A DNA stretch of 64,000 bases from Dickeya dianthicola NCPPB 453 (GCF_000365305.1 NZ_CM001841.1:2706323-2770322), one strand, 5' to 3'. Shown: positions 44,841-55,747, counted from the first letter of the stretch. Notes: generated by a model from the letters alone, not told the origin. Program-made: numbers and translations.

Positions 44841-47800
44841 ATGAAAAGAATGTTAATTAACGCAACTCAGCAGGAAGAGTTGCGTGTTGCCTTGGTTGAT
44901 GGTCAGCAGCTTTACGATCTGGACATTGAAAGCCCCGGTCATGAACAGAAAAAGGCAAACATTTACAAAGGCAAAATCACCCGCATCGAACCCAGCCTTG
45001 AAGCCGCTTTTGTTGATTACGGCGCAGAGCGGCATGGTTTCCTCCCTCTCAAAGAAATCGCCCGCGAATACTTCCCCAGCAGCTACAATGCGCATGGTCG
45101 CCCGAACATCAAAGATGTGCTTCGTGAAGGCCAGGAAGTTATCGTTCAGGTGGACAAAGAGGAGCGCGGTAACAAAGGCGCCGCGCTGACCACGTTCATC
45201 AGTCTGGCAGGCAGCTATCTGGTGCTGATGCCGAACAACCCACGGGCAGGCGGTATTTCCCGCCGTATCGAGGGGGATGACCGTACCGAATTAAAAGAAG
45301 CGCTGGGCTCGCTGGAACTACCGGATGGTATGGGGCTGATCGTCCGTACCGCCGGGGTAGGCAAATCTGCCGACGCGCTGCAGTGGGATCTGGCGTTCCG
45401 CCTGAAACACTGGGAAGCTATCAAGAAAGCGGCGGAAGGTCGTTCAGCACCATTCCTGATCCATCAGGAAAGCAACGTCATCGTCCGCGCGTTCCGCGAT
45501 TATTTGCGTCCGGACATCGGCGAAATACTGATCGACAACCCGAAAATTCTGGAACTGGCCAAAGAACATATCGCTGCGCTGGGGCGCCCGGACTTCGGCA
45601 GCAAAATCAAACTATATACCGGTGAGATCCCGTTATTCAGCCACTATCAGATCGAATCGCAGATCGAGTCTGCTTTCCAGCGCGAAGTGCGTCTTCCTTC
45701 CGGTGGCTCGATTGTCATCGACACTACCGAAGCGCTGACCGCCATTGATATCAACTCCGCCCGTGCAACCCGCGGCGGCGACATTGAAGAAACGGCCTTC
45801 AACACAAACCTGGAAGCAGCGGATGAAATTGCCCGTCAGCTACGTTTGCGCGACCTCGGCGGTTTGATCGTCATCGACTTCATCGACATGACCCCGGTCC
45901 GCCATCAGCGTGAGGTGGAAAACCGCCTGCGCGACGCTGTACGCCAGGACCGCGCCCGTATCCAGATCGGTCGGATTTCCCGCTTTGGTCTGCTGGAAAT
46001 GTCCCGCCAGCGTCTTAGCCCATCATTGGGCGAGTCCAGTCATCATGTCTGCCCACGCTGTAGCGGCACCGGCACCATCCGTGACAATGAATCGCTGTCG
46101 TTATCGATCCTGCGTCTGATTGAAGAAGAGGCGCTGAAAGAGAACACCAAAGAAGTCCACGCTATCGTACCCGTGCCAATCGCCTCTTATCTGCTTAACG
46201 AGAAACGTGAAGCGGTTAACGCGATTGAGAAACGTCAGGGGGATGTCCGCGCCATTATCGTACCGCATGACGGTATGGAAACCCCGCACTACTCCGTGCT
46301 GCGTGTCCGAAAAGGCGAGGAAAAACAGACTCTGAGCTATATGCTGCCTCAGTTGCTGGATGTCGAATCGCAGCCTTCGCTGGAGGAGCAGGCGCCCGAA
46401 CGCCGGGTACCGGAACAACCGGCTCTGGCGTCCTTCACCATGTCGGACATCCCGCCCGCTGAAACCAAGCCAGCCTCGGTAGTTGCTGCACCGAAGGCAG
46501 AAAAACAACCGTCTTCTTCCGAACGTAGTCTGTTCGGTCGTTTTGTCGGCGCGTTGAAAGGCATCTTTGCCGCGCCGGCCGACGTCAAAGAGAAACCGGC
46601 TGAAACTGTCGAAGCGACATCCGATGAGCAGGAACAAAAGCAGGAACGCCGAAACAACCGCCGCCAATCCGGTCGTCGCGAACGCCCTCGCGAGCCGCGT
46701 GAACGTGACGAGCAGCGCCGCAACAAGCGCACACAGCCGCAGAACGCCGACGTCGAAACCGCGCCAGTAGCCGAAGCCCCTGCGCAAGACAAAGCCGTGC
46801 GTGATGAACAACGCCGTGAGCAGCGTGCCGAGCGGCAACGCCGTCGCCAGGAAGAAAAGCGTCAGGCGCAGGACGATGTCAAAGAGCTGAATGCCGTGAC
46901 CGAGGCTGCCGATACGGAAGACGCTGTCGCCGAGCTAGAAAAACCGGCACAGGTGATGCAGCGCCGTCAACGCCGCCAACTGACCCAGAAAGTGCGGGTT
47001 CAGGACAGTGATGCCACAGGAGAGAATACCGAAGCGCAGCTTCCCGCCGCGCCGTACGTTCAGCAATCCGTGGTGGAAGTACCTGAACCTACCGCATCGG
47101 CTGCCGAAGGCACCAATACTGAAAATGATGCCGTTGAAAGCAACCGCGAAAATGGCCTACCGCGTCGTTCTCGCCGTTCGCCGCGCCATCTGCGAGTCAG
47201 TGGTCAGCGTCGTCGTCGTTACCGCGATGAGCGCTACCCGGCCCAGTCGCCGATGCCGATGACACAGGCTTCGGCTTCACCGGAAATGGCCTCAGGAAAA
47301 GTGTGGATTCGTTATCCGGTTGCCCAGCCGCAACAACCAGAACGGGCGGAAGAGCCTGCATCCGAGTTTATTGATGCGCCGCTTTCCGCCGCACCGGAAC
47401 TGGCGGCAGTAGCGGTTGCCACGCTTCCTGAAGCGGTAGACGTTCTGGATACGGCTCAGGTAAGCGCGCCGGCGACGCCGCTCTCCACTCCGACGCAGCA
47501 AGAAACCGTACCGACCGAAGTGCCTCAGCATCTCGATGCCAATGTGCAGGAAGAGGATGTGCAGGAAGAGATTGCTCAGCCTCAGGAGACGCAACAGCTA
47601 GCGCCTCAGTTCGCGGAAACGGCTGCACTGGTCGAAGAAGCGCCCGCCGCGGTTGTCATCGCTGATAGCGACGCGACAACCCGCAGCGAACCCGCCGAAA
47701 CGCAGCCAACTGAGCAACCGCAGGTTGTTCACGAATCGGTGCTGGTTGAGAATACGCCAGCCACTCAGAAACCCGTCGCCGCCGTGTCAGCGCCAGCCGA

Positions 47801-47996
47801 GATCTCGGCCGTGGTGCCGTCCCAGCACTATGCCGCCGCACCAATGACTCGCGCACCGGCACCAGCCTATGTTCCGGACGCACCGCGCGTCAGCGACTGG
47901 CAACGTCCGGCATTCGCGTTCAGCGGTAAAGGTTCAGCCGGTGGTCATGCTGCCGAGAATCAGGCCAGCGCGCCGGCGACGCGGCCGGTGGAATAA
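44841..47996 (+). CDS. rne: Ribonuclease E
   Basis: RNase E (1051 residues, E. coli 1061) is the main endonuclease of mRNA decay and the scaffold of the degradosome. The catalytic half has an S1 domain (about 35-125), the catalytic Asp residues in IDINSAR and LIVIDFIDM, and the zinc link CPRC. The C-terminal half is unstructured. It keeps the membrane-binding helix ([18 protein letters not shown]), an Arg-rich RNA-binding region, the second Arg-rich/enolase region ([18 protein letters not shown]) and the PNPase-binding tail around [19 protein letters not shown]. The start at 44841 is that of E. coli ([10 protein letters not shown]). Confidence 0.97.
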   Translation: MKRMLINATQQEELRVALVDGQQLYDLDIESPGHEQKKANIYKGKITRIEPSLEAAFVDYGAERHGFLPLKEIAREYFPSSYNAHGRPNIKDVLREGQEVIVQVDKEERGNKGAALTTFISLAGSYLVLMPNNPRAGGISRRIEGDDRTELKEALGSLELPDGMGLIVRTAGVGKSADALQWDLAFRLKHWEAIKKAAEGRSAPFLIHQESNVIVRAFRDYLRPDIGEILIDNPKILELAKEHIAALGRPDFGSKIKLYTGEIPLFSHYQIESQIESAFQREVRLPSGGSIVIDTTEALTAIDINSARATRGGDIEETAFNTNLEAADEIARQLRLRDLGGLIVIDFIDMTPVRHQREVENRLRDAVRQDRARIQIGRISRFGLLEMSRQRLSPSLGESSHHVCPRCSGTGTIRDNESLSLSILRLIEEEALKENTKEVHAIVPVPIASYLLNEKREAVNAIEKRQGDVRAIIVPHDGMETPHYSVLRVRKGEEKQTLSYMLPQLLDVESQPSLEEQAPERRVPEQPALASFTMSDIPPAETKPASVVAAPKAEKQPSSSERSLFGRFVGALKGIFAAPADVKEKPAETVEATSDEQEQKQERRNNRRQSGRRERPREPRERDEQRRNKRTQPQNADVETAPVAEAPAQDKAVRDEQRREQRAERQRRRQEEKRQAQDDVKELNAVTEAADTEDAVAELEKPAQVMQRRQRRQLTQKVRVQDSDATGENTEAQLPAAPYVQQSVVEVPEPTASAAEGTNTENDAVESNRENGLPRRSRRSPRHLRVSGQRRRRYRDERYPAQSPMPMTQASASPEMASGKVWIRYPVAQPQQPERAEEPASEFIDAPLSAAPELAAVAVATLPEAVDVLDTAQVSAPATPLSTPTQQETVPTEVPQHLDANVQEEDVQEEIAQPQETQQLAPQFAETAALVEEAPAAVVIADSDATTRSEPAETQPTEQPQVVHESVLVENTPATQKPVAAVSAPAEISAVVPSQHYAAAPMTRAPAPAYVPDAPRVSDWQRPAFAFSGKGSAGGHAAENQASAPATRPVE

Positions 47997-47999
47997 TAT

Positions 48000-48028
48000 A
48001 AAAAAAGCACCTCGCTTCGGCGGGTGCT
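48000..48028. terminator. Terminator between rne and the monooxygenase gene
   Basis: The stem agcacc / ggtgct with a GC-rich loop is flanked on the left by seven A. It gives a good T-tail for leftward transcripts and a weaker one for rne. Confidence 0.7.
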
Positions 48029-48074
48029 TAGTGCTTATTTCACGTTAATGCCCGTCGATGATGGGCATATTTTT

Positions 48075-48365
48075 TCAGACAATCGTCTGCAGCGACTTGA
48101 TATCTATACCATCGATCTTGCCTTCCAGTTGAGCGACAAACGCGCGAAAATGCGCAGTCTGCTCATGCTCATTGATAGCCTCCTGACTCTTCCAGCGTTC
48201 AAAGAACACAAACGAACCAGCTTTATTCAGTTCTTCGTGCAACTCATACTGCAAATTGCCGGCTTCCTGACGACTCGGCGCAACCACCTGCCGAACAGTT
48301 GCCGCGACATCGTTAATGAATTCCGGCTTAGCCTGAACGCTGGCGACGATACGAACTTCCATCAT
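48075..48365 (-). CDS. Antibiotic biosynthesis monooxygenase (ABM) domain protein, YgiN-like
   Basis: The protein of 96 residues has the dimeric alpha/beta ABM fold seen in the quinol monooxygenase YgiN. Characteristic parts are EVRIVASVQAKPEFINDV, the Glu-Leu-His pattern in LQYELHEEL and FFERWKSQEAINEHEQTAHF. Two Met codons are adjacent (48365 and 48362); GGAG upstream is better spaced for the second. The gene is convergent with rne and divergent from pyrC, a place not used for such a gene in E. coli. The substrate is unknown. Confidence 0.85.
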   Translation of the reverse strand: MMEVRIVASVQAKPEFINDVAATVRQVVAPSRQEAGNLQYELHEELNKAGSFVFFERWKSQEAINEHEQTAHFRAFVAQLEGKIDGIDIKSLQTIV

Positions 48366-48542
48366 AAGACTCCATGAATATAACAACCGATTGAATATCC
48401 AACCATAAAACGCTAACCGCAGGCTAATTTCAACCTTTTCACTACAAACGGATGCATTCGCTACACTTTCCGCTTATGCTTATTCCCCGCGATATCACGC
48501 CCTATCTCAGGGACGTTATTTACCGAACGCCGGAGTTTTTTC

Positions 48543-49586
48543 ATGACCCCCTTGCCGAATGTTCTGAAGATTCGTCGTCCCGACGACTGGCACCTTCACC
48601 TGCGTGACGATCAGATGCTCAAGGCTGTATTGCCCTATACCAGCCGACTGTTCGCCAGAGCGATCGTGATGCCGAATCTGACGCCGCCCATTACTACCCT
48701 GGCCCAGGCTAAAGCATATCAGCAGCGGATTTTATCCGCCGTTCCAGCCGGCGAGACCTTCCAGCCGTTGATGACTTGTTACCTGACGGAGTCACTGGAC
48801 AAAAACGAAGTCATCTCGGGCTATCAGCAAGGTGTATTTACCGCCGCCAAACTTTATCCGGCACATGCCACCACCAATTCCAGCCACGGCGTATCAGATA
48901 TCAGAACCATCTACCCGGTGTTGGAAGCAATGCAAAAACTGGGCATGCCGCTACTGGTTCACGGCGAAGTCACCGATCCGGAAGTCGATATTTTCGATCG
49001 TGAGGCCCGTTTCATCGAGCGCATCATGGAGCCGCTGCGCCAGCAGTTCCCGGAGTTGAAAGTGGTGTTTGAGCATATTACCACCCGTGAAGCCGCTCAG
49101 TATGTGCAGTCTGCCGATCGTTTTATCGCGGCCACTATCACCCCGCAGCACCTGATGTTCAATCGCAATCACATGCTGGTGGGCGGTATCCGCCCACATC
49201 TGTACTGCCTGCCGATCCTCAAGCGCAACACGCACCAACAGGCTTTGCGTGAAGCGGTTGCCAGCGGCAGCGAGAAATTTTTCCTCGGCACCGACTCCGC
49301 CCCACACGCCAAACATCGTAAAGAGTCATCTTGCGGCTGTGCCGGCGTCTTCAACGCACTGGCTTCATTGAGCGCCTACGCCACCGTATTTGAGGAGTTG
49401 AACGCTCTGGATAAACTGGAAGCATTCTGCTCCCTGAATGGCCCGCGCTTTTACGGGCTACCGGTTAACGAAGGCACGCTTGAATTACGCCGCCAGCCGG
49501 TACAGTTTCCGGAAGAAATTGTCGCAGGTGAAGAAACCATCATTCCGTTTCTTGCCGGTCAAAGCCTGAACTGGTCTGTCGCCTGA
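48543..49586 (+). CDS. pyrC: Dihydroorotase PyrC
   Basis: This 347-residue class II dihydroorotase closes the pyrimidine ring by forming dihydroorotate. The binuclear zinc site is visible as [10 protein letters not shown] near the N-terminus, the carbamylated Lys in [15 protein letters not shown], His residues in LVHGEV and [10 protein letters not shown], and the catalytic Asp in [16 protein letters not shown] ribosome-binding site precedes the ATG. E. coli pyrC is controlled through its leader; I could not recognise a PurR box here. Confidence 0.96.
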   Translation: MTPLPNVLKIRRPDDWHLHLRDDQMLKAVLPYTSRLFARAIVMPNLTPPITTLAQAKAYQQRILSAVPAGETFQPLMTCYLTESLDKNEVISGYQQGVFTAAKLYPAHATTNSSHGVSDIRTIYPVLEAMQKLGMPLLVHGEVTDPEVDIFDREARFIERIMEPLRQQFPELKVVFEHITTREAAQYVQSADRFIAATITPQHLMFNRNHMLVGGIRPHLYCLPILKRNTHQQALREAVASGSEKFFLGTDSAPHAKHRKESSCGCAGVFNALASLSAYATVFEELNALDKLEAFCSLNGPRFYGLPVNEGTLELRRQPVQFPEEIVAGEETIIPFLAGQSLNWSVA

Positions 49587-49595
49587 TGATGTCCC

Positions 49596-49640
49596 ACTCC
49601 CTGCCAGCCAGGGAGTCACTTAATACACATTTTTTTATGC
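49596..49640 (+). terminator. Probable pyrC terminator
   Basis: An 8-bp perfect stem actccctg / cagggagt with loop ccagc lies just after the pyrC stop. A T-run follows about 13 bases later, so efficiency is uncertain. Confidence 0.6.
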
Positions 49641-49673
49641 ATGTTGTTGCCTTTTTTTATGCATACTGTTGCC
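49630..49673. repeat. 22-bp tandem duplication upstream of dinI
   Basis: Units at 49630-49651 and 49652-49673 read tttttttatgcat(gt/ac)tgttgcc and match at 20 of 22 positions. They lie directly before the dinI promoter and LexA box, and each carries an atgcat palindrome. Confidence 0.85.
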
Positions 49674-49683
49674 TTTCCTAAAA

Positions 49684-49703
49684 TACTGTATAAAAATACA
49701 GTC
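49684..49703 (+). promoter_or_regulatory. LexA (SOS) box of dinI
   Basis: The sequence tactgtataaaaatacagtc contains the perfect CTG-N10-CAG core with an AT-rich centre, matching the LexA consensus. It overlaps the likely -10 region 17 bp before the dinI start, so LexA should repress dinI until DNA damage. Confidence 0.9.
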
Positions 49704-49719
49704 TCATAAGGAGGCAACC

Positions 49720-49962
49720 ATGCGTATTGAACTTACCATAGCAAAAACGACCCCGCTGCCCGCTGGCGCACTTGAAGCGCTGACGGATGAACTACGTTAC
49801 CGGGTTCATGGCATTTATCCAGATACCCCCATCCATATCCGTTACGCTGCCGCCAATAACCTGAGCGTCTTTGGCGGCAACAAGGACGACAAAGAAAGAA
49901 TATCGGAAATTCTGCAAGAGACATGGGAAAGCGCTGACGACTGGTTTATTCAAAACGGGTAG
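49720..49962 (+). CDS. dinI: DNA damage-inducible protein I (DinI)
   Basis: DinI (80 residues) binds RecA filaments and tunes the SOS response. It starts MRIELTIAKTTPLPAGALEA and has the acidic C-terminal helix KERISEILQETWESADDWF. The Met at 49720 follows an AAGGAGG Shine-Dalgarno, so the open frame back to 49669 is not used. It lies between pyrC and bssS as in E. coli. Confidence 0.96.
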   Translation: MRIELTIAKTTPLPAGALEALTDELRYRVHGIYPDTPIHIRYAAANNLSVFGGNKDDKERISEILQETWESADDWFIQNG

Positions 49963-49991
49963 TATTTTTTCCATCCGCGCAGATTACCAAC

Positions 49992-50025
49992 GGCCAGTCC
50001 TCTTACGTCTGGCCTCTTCATTTTT
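49992..50025 (+). terminator. dinI terminator
   Basis: Stem ggccag / ctggcc (49992-49997, 50009-50014) is followed by tcttcattttt. The T-run is interrupted but suitable for rightward transcription. Confidence 0.65.
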
Positions 50026-50256
50026 CCACGGATGTGGTGTTGAATCGCGCATTAACATTAACAAGCTGTACTATTTTTGCTCAGCAAACATCATCCATTT
50101 CACCAGATAATTAACCGAAACATCCACTTGAATTTTTTTTACATTTAATTTCCATAAATGAATCCGTCAGGGATATACTGATATTGCTCAGCTACAAGAG
50201 CCGTCTTAAACCTCGTTTAGTCACTCACGGTAGTAACTAGTCAATAAGGGGTATTT

Positions 50257-50511
50257 ATGGACAGAAAAAATGAGATTATTCAAACGCACCCGCTAGTAGG
50301 CTGGGATATCAGTACCGTTGACAGTTATGACGCAATGATGATCCGCCTGCATTACCTTTCTACGGCGGACCAGGCGCCGGATGAGGCGCAGGTTGACCGG
50401 ACATTATGGTTAACCACGGACGTGGCAAAGCAGCTTATCTCGATCCTGGAGGCTGGGATTGCCAAAATCGAATCGAATGAATACCAACCTGCTGACTATC
50501 TTAAGCATTAA
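50257..50511 (+). CDS. bssS: Biofilm regulator BssS
   Basis: The 84-residue protein matches E. coli BssS (84): IIQTHPLVGWDISTVDSYDA and LWLTTDVAKQLISILEAGI are almost identical. BssS affects biofilm formation and signal uptake in E. coli by an unknown mechanism. It has no membrane segment. AAGGGG precedes the ATG. Synteny with dinI is conserved. Confidence 0.94.
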   Translation: MDRKNEIIQTHPLVGWDISTVDSYDAMMIRLHYLSTADQAPDEAQVDRTLWLTTDVAKQLISILEAGIAKIESNEYQPADYLKH

Positions 50512-50555
50512 TCTTTTTTATATTTATCACCTTCACCAATATTATTCCCTTCCCT

Positions 50556-50579
50556 GACACCGCTCCCCAGAGCGGTGTC
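50556..50579 (+). terminator. bssS terminator-like hairpin
   Basis: A perfect 10-bp stem gacaccgctc / gagcggtgtc with loop ccca lies 45 bp after bssS. It lacks a strong T-run, so it may act with RNA-processing or only as a stabilising hairpin. Confidence 0.6.
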
Positions 50580-50888
50580 CTACCATGTATTTCCCCATTA
50601 CAAAAAATTCAGTAACTGATTTGTTTATAAAAAGAAATTCCTCAAAGAATAAAATCATAAAAATAAATAATACAACTTAATAAATCCATGTTTATCCTCC
50701 TGAATTTAAATAAATAAAGAAATATCTTAATAACCTTACACAGTTATTCTGAATAAAAATATTCTCCACATTCAAATTTATTGATATATATAAATATCGC
50801 GACTGATATGTCATTTTTATATTGATTTTATGTTTCCAGCTGTTTAATTTCCCGAAACAGAAATTAATTTACGATAAGGATTTCAATA
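50580..50888. other. Very AT-rich intergenic region before yceJ
   Basis: This stretch has no gene and is strikingly AT-rich compared with its neighbours. It should contain the yceJ promoter; several TATAAT-like hexamers make a single choice arbitrary. H-NS-type silencing is possible but not shown. Confidence 0.5.
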
Positions 50889-51443
50889 ATGCTTTGGCGT
50901 AATACGTCAACCCGCTATGGACACATTAGTGTACTGCTGCACTGGATTACCGCCGCTACAGTATATGGCATGTTTGCATTAGGGCTATGGATGGTTGCCC
51001 TAGGATATTACGACCCCTGGTATCACAACGCACCTGAAATACATAAAGGCATAGGCATATTGCTGTTTCTGGCTCTGCTGTTCCGGGTAATATGGCGTTG
51101 GGTTTCCCCGCCTCCTCGCCCGCTATCCAGCTATTCCACACTGACACATATCAGTGCCACGCTGGTGCATATCTTCCTGTATCTGCTGTTATTCAGCATC
51201 CTGATTAGCGGTTATCTGATTTCTACCGCCGAAGGTCAGTCAATCTCCGTCTTTGGCTGGTTCTCTGTGCCCGCTACGCTGAGCGGCATTCAGGATCAGG
51301 CGGATACCGCCGGCACCATCCATTTGTATCTTGCATGGGCGGTCGTCATTCTTTCCGTCTTGCATGCGCTGGCGGCATTTAAACACCACTTTATTGATCG
51401 TGACGCGACGTTAAAACGCATATTGGGTCGACATGCGGGTTAA
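50889..51443 (+). CDS. yceJ: Cytochrome b561 family protein YceJ
   Basis: The 184-residue protein has four membrane helices with heme-ligand His residues near HISVLLHWITA, HKGIGILLF, HIFLYLLLF and HLYLAWAVVILSVLHALAAF. Family members are di-heme b-type quinol oxidoreductases; E. coli CybB can pass superoxide electrons to ubiquinone. It lies 28 bp before yceI, with which it forms a conserved two-gene operon. AAGGAT precedes the ATG. Confidence 0.94.
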   Translation: MLWRNTSTRYGHISVLLHWITAATVYGMFALGLWMVALGYYDPWYHNAPEIHKGIGILLFLALLFRVIWRWVSPPPRPLSSYSTLTHISATLVHIFLYLLLFSILISGYLISTAEGQSISVFGWFSVPATLSGIQDQADTAGTIHLYLAWAVVILSVLHALAAFKHHFIDRDATLKRILGRHAG

Positions 51444-51471
51444 TTCATTCTGGGTTTAAGGAGAAACACCA

Positions 51472-52050
51472 ATGTTTAAGAAGACACTTCTGGGCGTGAC
51501 TATGGCCTCCCTGTTTACCTGGGCCGGAGCCGCTTCTGCCGCCGATTATAAAATTGACAAGGAAGGGCAACATGCGTTTGTTCAATTCAGAATCAAACAT
51601 CTGGGATACAGCTGGTTATACGGTACGTTCAAGGATTTCGACGGCGCATTTACCTTTGATGAAAATAATCCCTCAGCAGACAAAGTCAGCGTAACCATCA
51701 ATACTAACAGTGTTGATACCAACCATGCCGAACGTGATAAACATATTCGCGGCACCGAATTCCTGAATGTCGCCAAACACCCTGAGGCAACATTCGCATC
51801 CACCGAAGTGAAAAAAGACGGCGATGAATTGAAAATTACCGGCAACCTGACATTGAATGGCGTAACTAAGCCGCTAACGCTGGAAGCAAAAGCGCTGGGT
51901 CAGGGTAACGACCCGTGGGGGAATTATCGTGCCGGTTTCGAAGCCGAAGGAAAACTGAAGCTGAAAGATTTTAATATTACTACCGATCTTGGTCCGGCTT
52001 CTCAGGAAGTAGAACTGATTATTTCAGTCGAAGGCATTCGTCAGAAATAA
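51472..52050 (+). CDS. yceI: Periplasmic lipocalin-like protein YceI
   Basis: The 192-residue protein has a signal peptide cleaved after AASAA (about residue 23) and the YceI beta-barrel that can bind polyisoprenoid lipids. Conserved parts are [26 protein letters not shown] and [18 protein letters not shown]. It is coupled with yceJ; the pair is induced by high osmolarity or base in E. coli. AAGGAG is the ribosome-binding site. Confidence 0.95.
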   Translation: MFKKTLLGVTMASLFTWAGAASAADYKIDKEGQHAFVQFRIKHLGYSWLYGTFKDFDGAFTFDENNPSADKVSVTINTNSVDTNHAERDKHIRGTEFLNVAKHPEATFASTEVKKDGDELKITGNLTLNGVTKPLTLEAKALGQGNDPWGNYRAGFEAEGKLKLKDFNITTDLGPASQEVELIISVEGIRQK

Positions 52051-52057
52051 TATTTTG

Positions 52058-52087
52058 CGCAGAGTCTTTCATAGGCTCTGCGTTTTT
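52058..52087. terminator. Terminator between yceI and trhO
   Basis: Stem cgcagag / ctctgcg with an 11-base loop is followed by ttttt on the plus strand, ending the yceJ-yceI operon. The convergent trhO gene ends 12 bp further. Confidence 0.8.
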
Positions 52088-52098
52088 CGCCATCAACG

Positions 52099-53157
52099 TT
52101 ATTTTTTCTCTTCCGGTGCGGGAATACCCAGGGTGGTATTCAGCAACCCTTTAGACTTATTGAAGATCTTCATGTTGATTTCACGATTTTTCCGGCGCTG
52201 ACGTTGTTCTTCAAGCGGTAATCGGATCTCATCCTGACACACGGCGCTACAGCATCCTTCATATTTTTCCGCACATGTCGGGCACTGGATGAACAGTAAA
52301 TGGCATCCCTGATTCTTACAGTTGACATGGACATCACACGGCTCGCCACATTGATGGCAATGGGCAATCACATCCTCAGATACTCGCTCTCCCATCCGTT
52401 CGTCAAAGACAAAGTTTTTGCCGATAAACCTGAGCGGCAACCCATTAGCTTTGGCCTGACGTACGTATTCAATGATACCGCCTTCAACGTGATAGACATT
52501 CCTGAAACCATGATGGAGCATGTAAGCGCTGGCTTTTTCGCAACGAATCCCGCCGGTGCAATACATCACGATATTCTTGTCACGCGCGTCCGCCAGCATA
52601 TCGACCGCCATCGGCAACTGTTCGCGGAATGTATCGGAAGGCACCTCAATCGCATTTTCAAAATGGCCGACTTCATACTCGTAATGATTGCGCATATCCA
52701 CGAACAACGTATCAGGATCGTCCGCCATCCGGTTGACCTCTTCCGCTTTGAGATACTGACCGACCTGGGTCGGATCGAAGCTGGCATCATCAATGCCATC
52801 GGCGACAATGCGATCCCGCACTTTCATACGCAATACCCAAAATGACTTACCGTCATCTTCCAGCGCGATATTCAGCCGAATCCCGTCCAACGCCGGATGC
52901 GAGCCGAACAGAGCGCGGCGGAAGTCCTCAAAATGACTGTCTGGAACGCTGACTTGCGCGTTAATCCCTTCTCTGGCGATATAAACACGACCGAATACCT
53001 TTACATGGCTAAAGGCGATATAAAGCGCATCGCGAAAAATCTGCGGATCGTCTAGCCGGAAATAGTGATAAAAAGAAACTGTGGTGCGCGGCTCGGTTTC
53101 AGCGAGCATACGCGCTTTCAGCTCCTCATTGGAAACACGGTTATGTAACACTGGCAT
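52099..53157 (-). CDS. trhO: tRNA uridine-5-hydroxylase TrhO (rhodanese domain)
   Basis: The protein (352 residues, E. coli YceA 350) is an oxygen-dependent hydroxylase forming 5-hydroxyuridine at position 34 of tRNAs. An N-terminal acylphosphatase-like region precedes the rhodanese domain, with the active Cys in [17 protein letters not shown]-terminal Cys-rich segment (CHQCGEPCD ... [12 protein letters not shown]) probably binds metal. It lies beside yceI as in E. coli. Confidence 0.95.
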   Translation of the reverse strand: MPVLHNRVSNEELKARMLAETEPRTTVSFYHYFRLDDPQIFRDALYIAFSHVKVFGRVYIAREGINAQVSVPDSHFEDFRRALFGSHPALDGIRLNIALEDDGKSFWVLRMKVRDRIVADGIDDASFDPTQVGQYLKAEEVNRMADDPDTLFVDMRNHYEYEVGHFENAIEVPSDTFREQLPMAVDMLADARDKNIVMYCTGGIRCEKASAYMLHHGFRNVYHVEGGIIEYVRQAKANGLPLRFIGKNFVFDERMGERVSEDVIAHCHQCGEPCDVHVNCKNQGCHLLFIQCPTCAEKYEGCCSAVCQDEIRLPLEEQRQRRKNREINMKIFNKSKGLLNTTLGIPAPEEKK

Positions 53158-53366
53158 GGTGTACTATCCTGTTTTTATTGAGGTGAATAACGTTAAGATG
53201 ATATGAAGGCGATGTTGCGCAAACAATAAATTGCCGCCGCATCATACATGAGGGATAGCATACTGTCAGTGAATGACGTGCATATCGGAATGTGAAATCG
53301 TTATTTCAGACGCAGCGACATCTCTGGCACTGTTTCCCGGGCATATCTCAGACGGAGGTTATCTTC

Positions 53367-54464
53367 ATGAGCAAACTGTTCAGCCCATTGGCATTGGGAA
53401 ACCTGACACTGCCAAACCGTATCATCATCGCGCCGATGTGCCAGTACTCAGCTGAAAATGGCAAAGCAACCGAATGGCATATGATGCATCTGGGCACATT
53501 ATCGCACTCCGGCGCCGGATTATTGATTCTGGAGGCCACCGCCGTCCTGCCGGAGGGGCGCATCTCGCCGCTGGACCTCGGCCTGTGGGACGACGATACC
53601 GAACGCGCATTGGCGCCGGTTGTACGTGGCATCCGCAAACACTCAGCCATTCCGTTGGGTATCCAGCTCGGCCACGCCGGCCGTAAAGCCTCAACCGGTG
53701 CGCCCTGGGCCAATCGAACATTCCTGCATCCGGAACAAGGCGGCTGGCAAACGGTGGCGCCTTCCGCGTTGCCTTATCACCCTGACGACACCCCGCCTGT
53801 TGCCATGAGCCACGATCAAATCAAAAACCTGATTGACGCCTTTGCCGCTTCGGCCAAACGGGCAGATCGGCTGGGGTTCGATTTGATCGAGATCCATGCC
53901 GCTCACGGTTACCTGTTGCATCAGTTTCTTTCGCCATTAACCAACCAGCGCGACGATGAATATGGGGGATCGCTGACAAACCGAATGCGTCTGTTACGTG
54001 AGGTTTATATGGCCGTGCGTGAAGTGTTTCCGCCTCATAAAGCGGTGGGCGTCCGAATTTCCGCCACTGATGCCGTCGAGGACGGCTGGGATCTGGCGCA
54101 ATCCATTGAGCTAGGCCACCTGTTGCGCCAACTGGGGTGCGACTATATTCATGTCTCCAGCGGCGGTCTGTCGCCCTTACAGCAAATTCACCCCGCCCCC
54201 AATTATCAGGTTCCTTTCGCACAAAAAATTCGTCAGGAAACCGGGCTGGCGACCATCGCCGTCGGCTTGATCACCGAACCCGAACAAGCCGAAGCCATTC
54301 TGGCGACCGAAGAAGCAGATGCGGTAGCCCTTGCCCGCGCGATTTTGTTCAACCCACGCTGGCCGTGGCACGCGGCGATCCGGCTGAAAGAAAACGTTAT
54401 CGCGCCTCCCCAGTATTGGCGCTGCGAGCCGCATTACGCCAAAGGGTTGTTCACCCCGTCATAA
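53367..54464 (+). CDS. Old Yellow Enzyme, YqjM/NamA-type NADPH:flavin oxidoreductase
   Basis: The 365-residue FMN enzyme reduces activated C=C bonds. It belongs to the YqjM (thermophilic-like) class: the regulatory Cys is in IIAPMCQYSAENG, the substrate-binding His pair is in QLGHAGRKAS and EIHAAHGYLLHQFLSP, and the YGGSLTNRMRL motif follows. GGAGGT precedes the Met at 53367; the frame is open to 53292. The gene stands between trhO and lpxL, which are neighbours in E. coli, so it is an insertion relative to that order. Confidence 0.93.
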   Translation: MSKLFSPLALGNLTLPNRIIIAPMCQYSAENGKATEWHMMHLGTLSHSGAGLLILEATAVLPEGRISPLDLGLWDDDTERALAPVVRGIRKHSAIPLGIQLGHAGRKASTGAPWANRTFLHPEQGGWQTVAPSALPYHPDDTPPVAMSHDQIKNLIDAFAASAKRADRLGFDLIEIHAAHGYLLHQFLSPLTNQRDDEYGGSLTNRMRLLREVYMAVREVFPPHKAVGVRISATDAVEDGWDLAQSIELGHLLRQLGCDYIHVSSGGLSPLQQIHPAPNYQVPFAQKIRQETGLATIAVGLITEPEQAEAILATEEADAVALARAILFNPRWPWHAAIRLKENVIAPPQYWRCEPHYAKGLFTPS

Positions 54465-54688
54465 CCAACGGCCCCGCCGCTCAGTGCGGGGCTGTTCCTA
54501 CCTAATGTCACCAAACGCTAAAACCCGTATATCGCAGATGCTATTATGAATACCGCATTGAATTTGCGGATAAAAGCAACAAGTGTGCGCTTTCTTTAAC
54601 AACGCCACTTTCGGCTATTTTGCTGGAAAGCGCAGAGCATTACACTTAACCGTTGGCGCGTTGTTCGCCGTTTTTTGACATCGAGGCT

Positions 54689-55609
54689 ATGACACACCTC
54701 CCCTTTTTCCATCGCTCACTATTACACCCACGCTACTGGCCGATATGGTCAGGCATTGCCCTGCTCTACCTGATAGTATTGCTGCCCTATCCTCTCATTT
54801 ATCGTATCGGTACCGGGCTGGGAAAATTGTCCATGCGTTTTCTTAAACACCGCGTCACCATCGCCCACCGCAATCTGCAACTTTGTTTTCCTGATATGCC
54901 CGCAGCCGAACGAAAGCAACTGGTGAAGAAAAATTTTGAATCCGTCGGCATGGGAGTGATGGAAACCGGCATGGCATGGTTCTGGCCTGACTGGCGGATA
55001 GAACGCTGGTTCAGGGTAACAGGTATTGAAATTATGCAGCCCTTGCGTGAGCAAAAGCGTGGCGTATTGTTGATTGGCCTGCATTTTTTGACCCTGGAAT
55101 TGGGTGCGCGTATCTTCGGTCTGCAAAATGCCGGCATCGGCGTTTACCGCCCCAATGACAATAAACTGATCGACTGGCTGCAAACCTGGGGCAGAATGCG
55201 TTCCAACAAATCAATGCTGGACCGCAAGGATTTAAAAGGCATGATCCGCGCCCTGAAGCAGGGAGAAATCATCTGGTACGCCCCTGATCATGACTACGGT
55301 CCCCGCAGTAGCGTGTTTGTTCCTTTGTTTGCTGTCAAAAATGCCGCAACCACCGTCGGCAGTTATATGCTGGCCCGGGCCGCCAAACCCGCTATTGTCC
55401 CGTTCGTTCCCCGCCGTCTGCCGGACGGCAGGGGTTATGAATTGATTATTCAACCTGCACAGTTGCATATCCCGCTGGAAAGCGAAGAAGCAACCGCAGC
55501 CTGGATGAACAAACTGATTGAAGAAAATATCCTGCTGGCGCCGGACCAATATATGTGGCTGCATCGACGCTTCAAAACACGCCCTGCCGGGGAACCTTCG
55601 CTGTACTAA
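54689..55609 (+). CDS. lpxL: Kdo2-lipid IVA lauroyltransferase LpxL
   Basis: LpxL (306 residues, same as E. coli) adds the secondary laurate to lipid A at the inner membrane. An N-terminal helix (about 18-36) anchors it. The HX4E catalytic motif is [10 protein letters not shown] (about residues 132-137), and [21 protein letters not shown]-like and YAPDHDYGP segments match the family. The Met at 54689 equals the E. coli start. An LpxP-like paralogue is possible, but similarity is closest to LpxL. Confidence 0.94.
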   Translation: MTHLPFFHRSLLHPRYWPIWSGIALLYLIVLLPYPLIYRIGTGLGKLSMRFLKHRVTIAHRNLQLCFPDMPAAERKQLVKKNFESVGMGVMETGMAWFWPDWRIERWFRVTGIEIMQPLREQKRGVLLIGLHFLTLELGARIFGLQNAGIGVYRPNDNKLIDWLQTWGRMRSNKSMLDRKDLKGMIRALKQGEIIWYAPDHDYGPRSSVFVPLFAVKNAATTVGSYMLARAAKPAIVPFVPRRLPDGRGYELIIQPAQLHIPLESEEATAAWMNKLIEENILLAPDQYMWLHRRFKTRPAGEPSLY

Positions 55610-55620
55610 GTCCCGGGATC

Positions 55621-55690
55621 TCCCCGTCATACTTCAAGTTACAGGTGTGTTGGCTTTGGTTGTCCTGCAACTCGCATTATTTGGGGTATA
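55621..55690. repeat. TIR-bearing intergenic repeat, copy 3 (70 bp, internally deleted)
   Basis: The left end ccccgtcatacttcaagtt and the right end cctgcaactcgcattatttg-ggtata match the ends of the 127-bp copy at 16736-16862. Most of the middle is missing. It begins 12 bp after the lpxL stop. Confidence 0.75.
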
Positions 55691-55747
55691 TAACCAATCA
55701 TTCCGTGATACCGGCAACGTAACAGGTCCGGTAGTGGGTGCCCGGTA

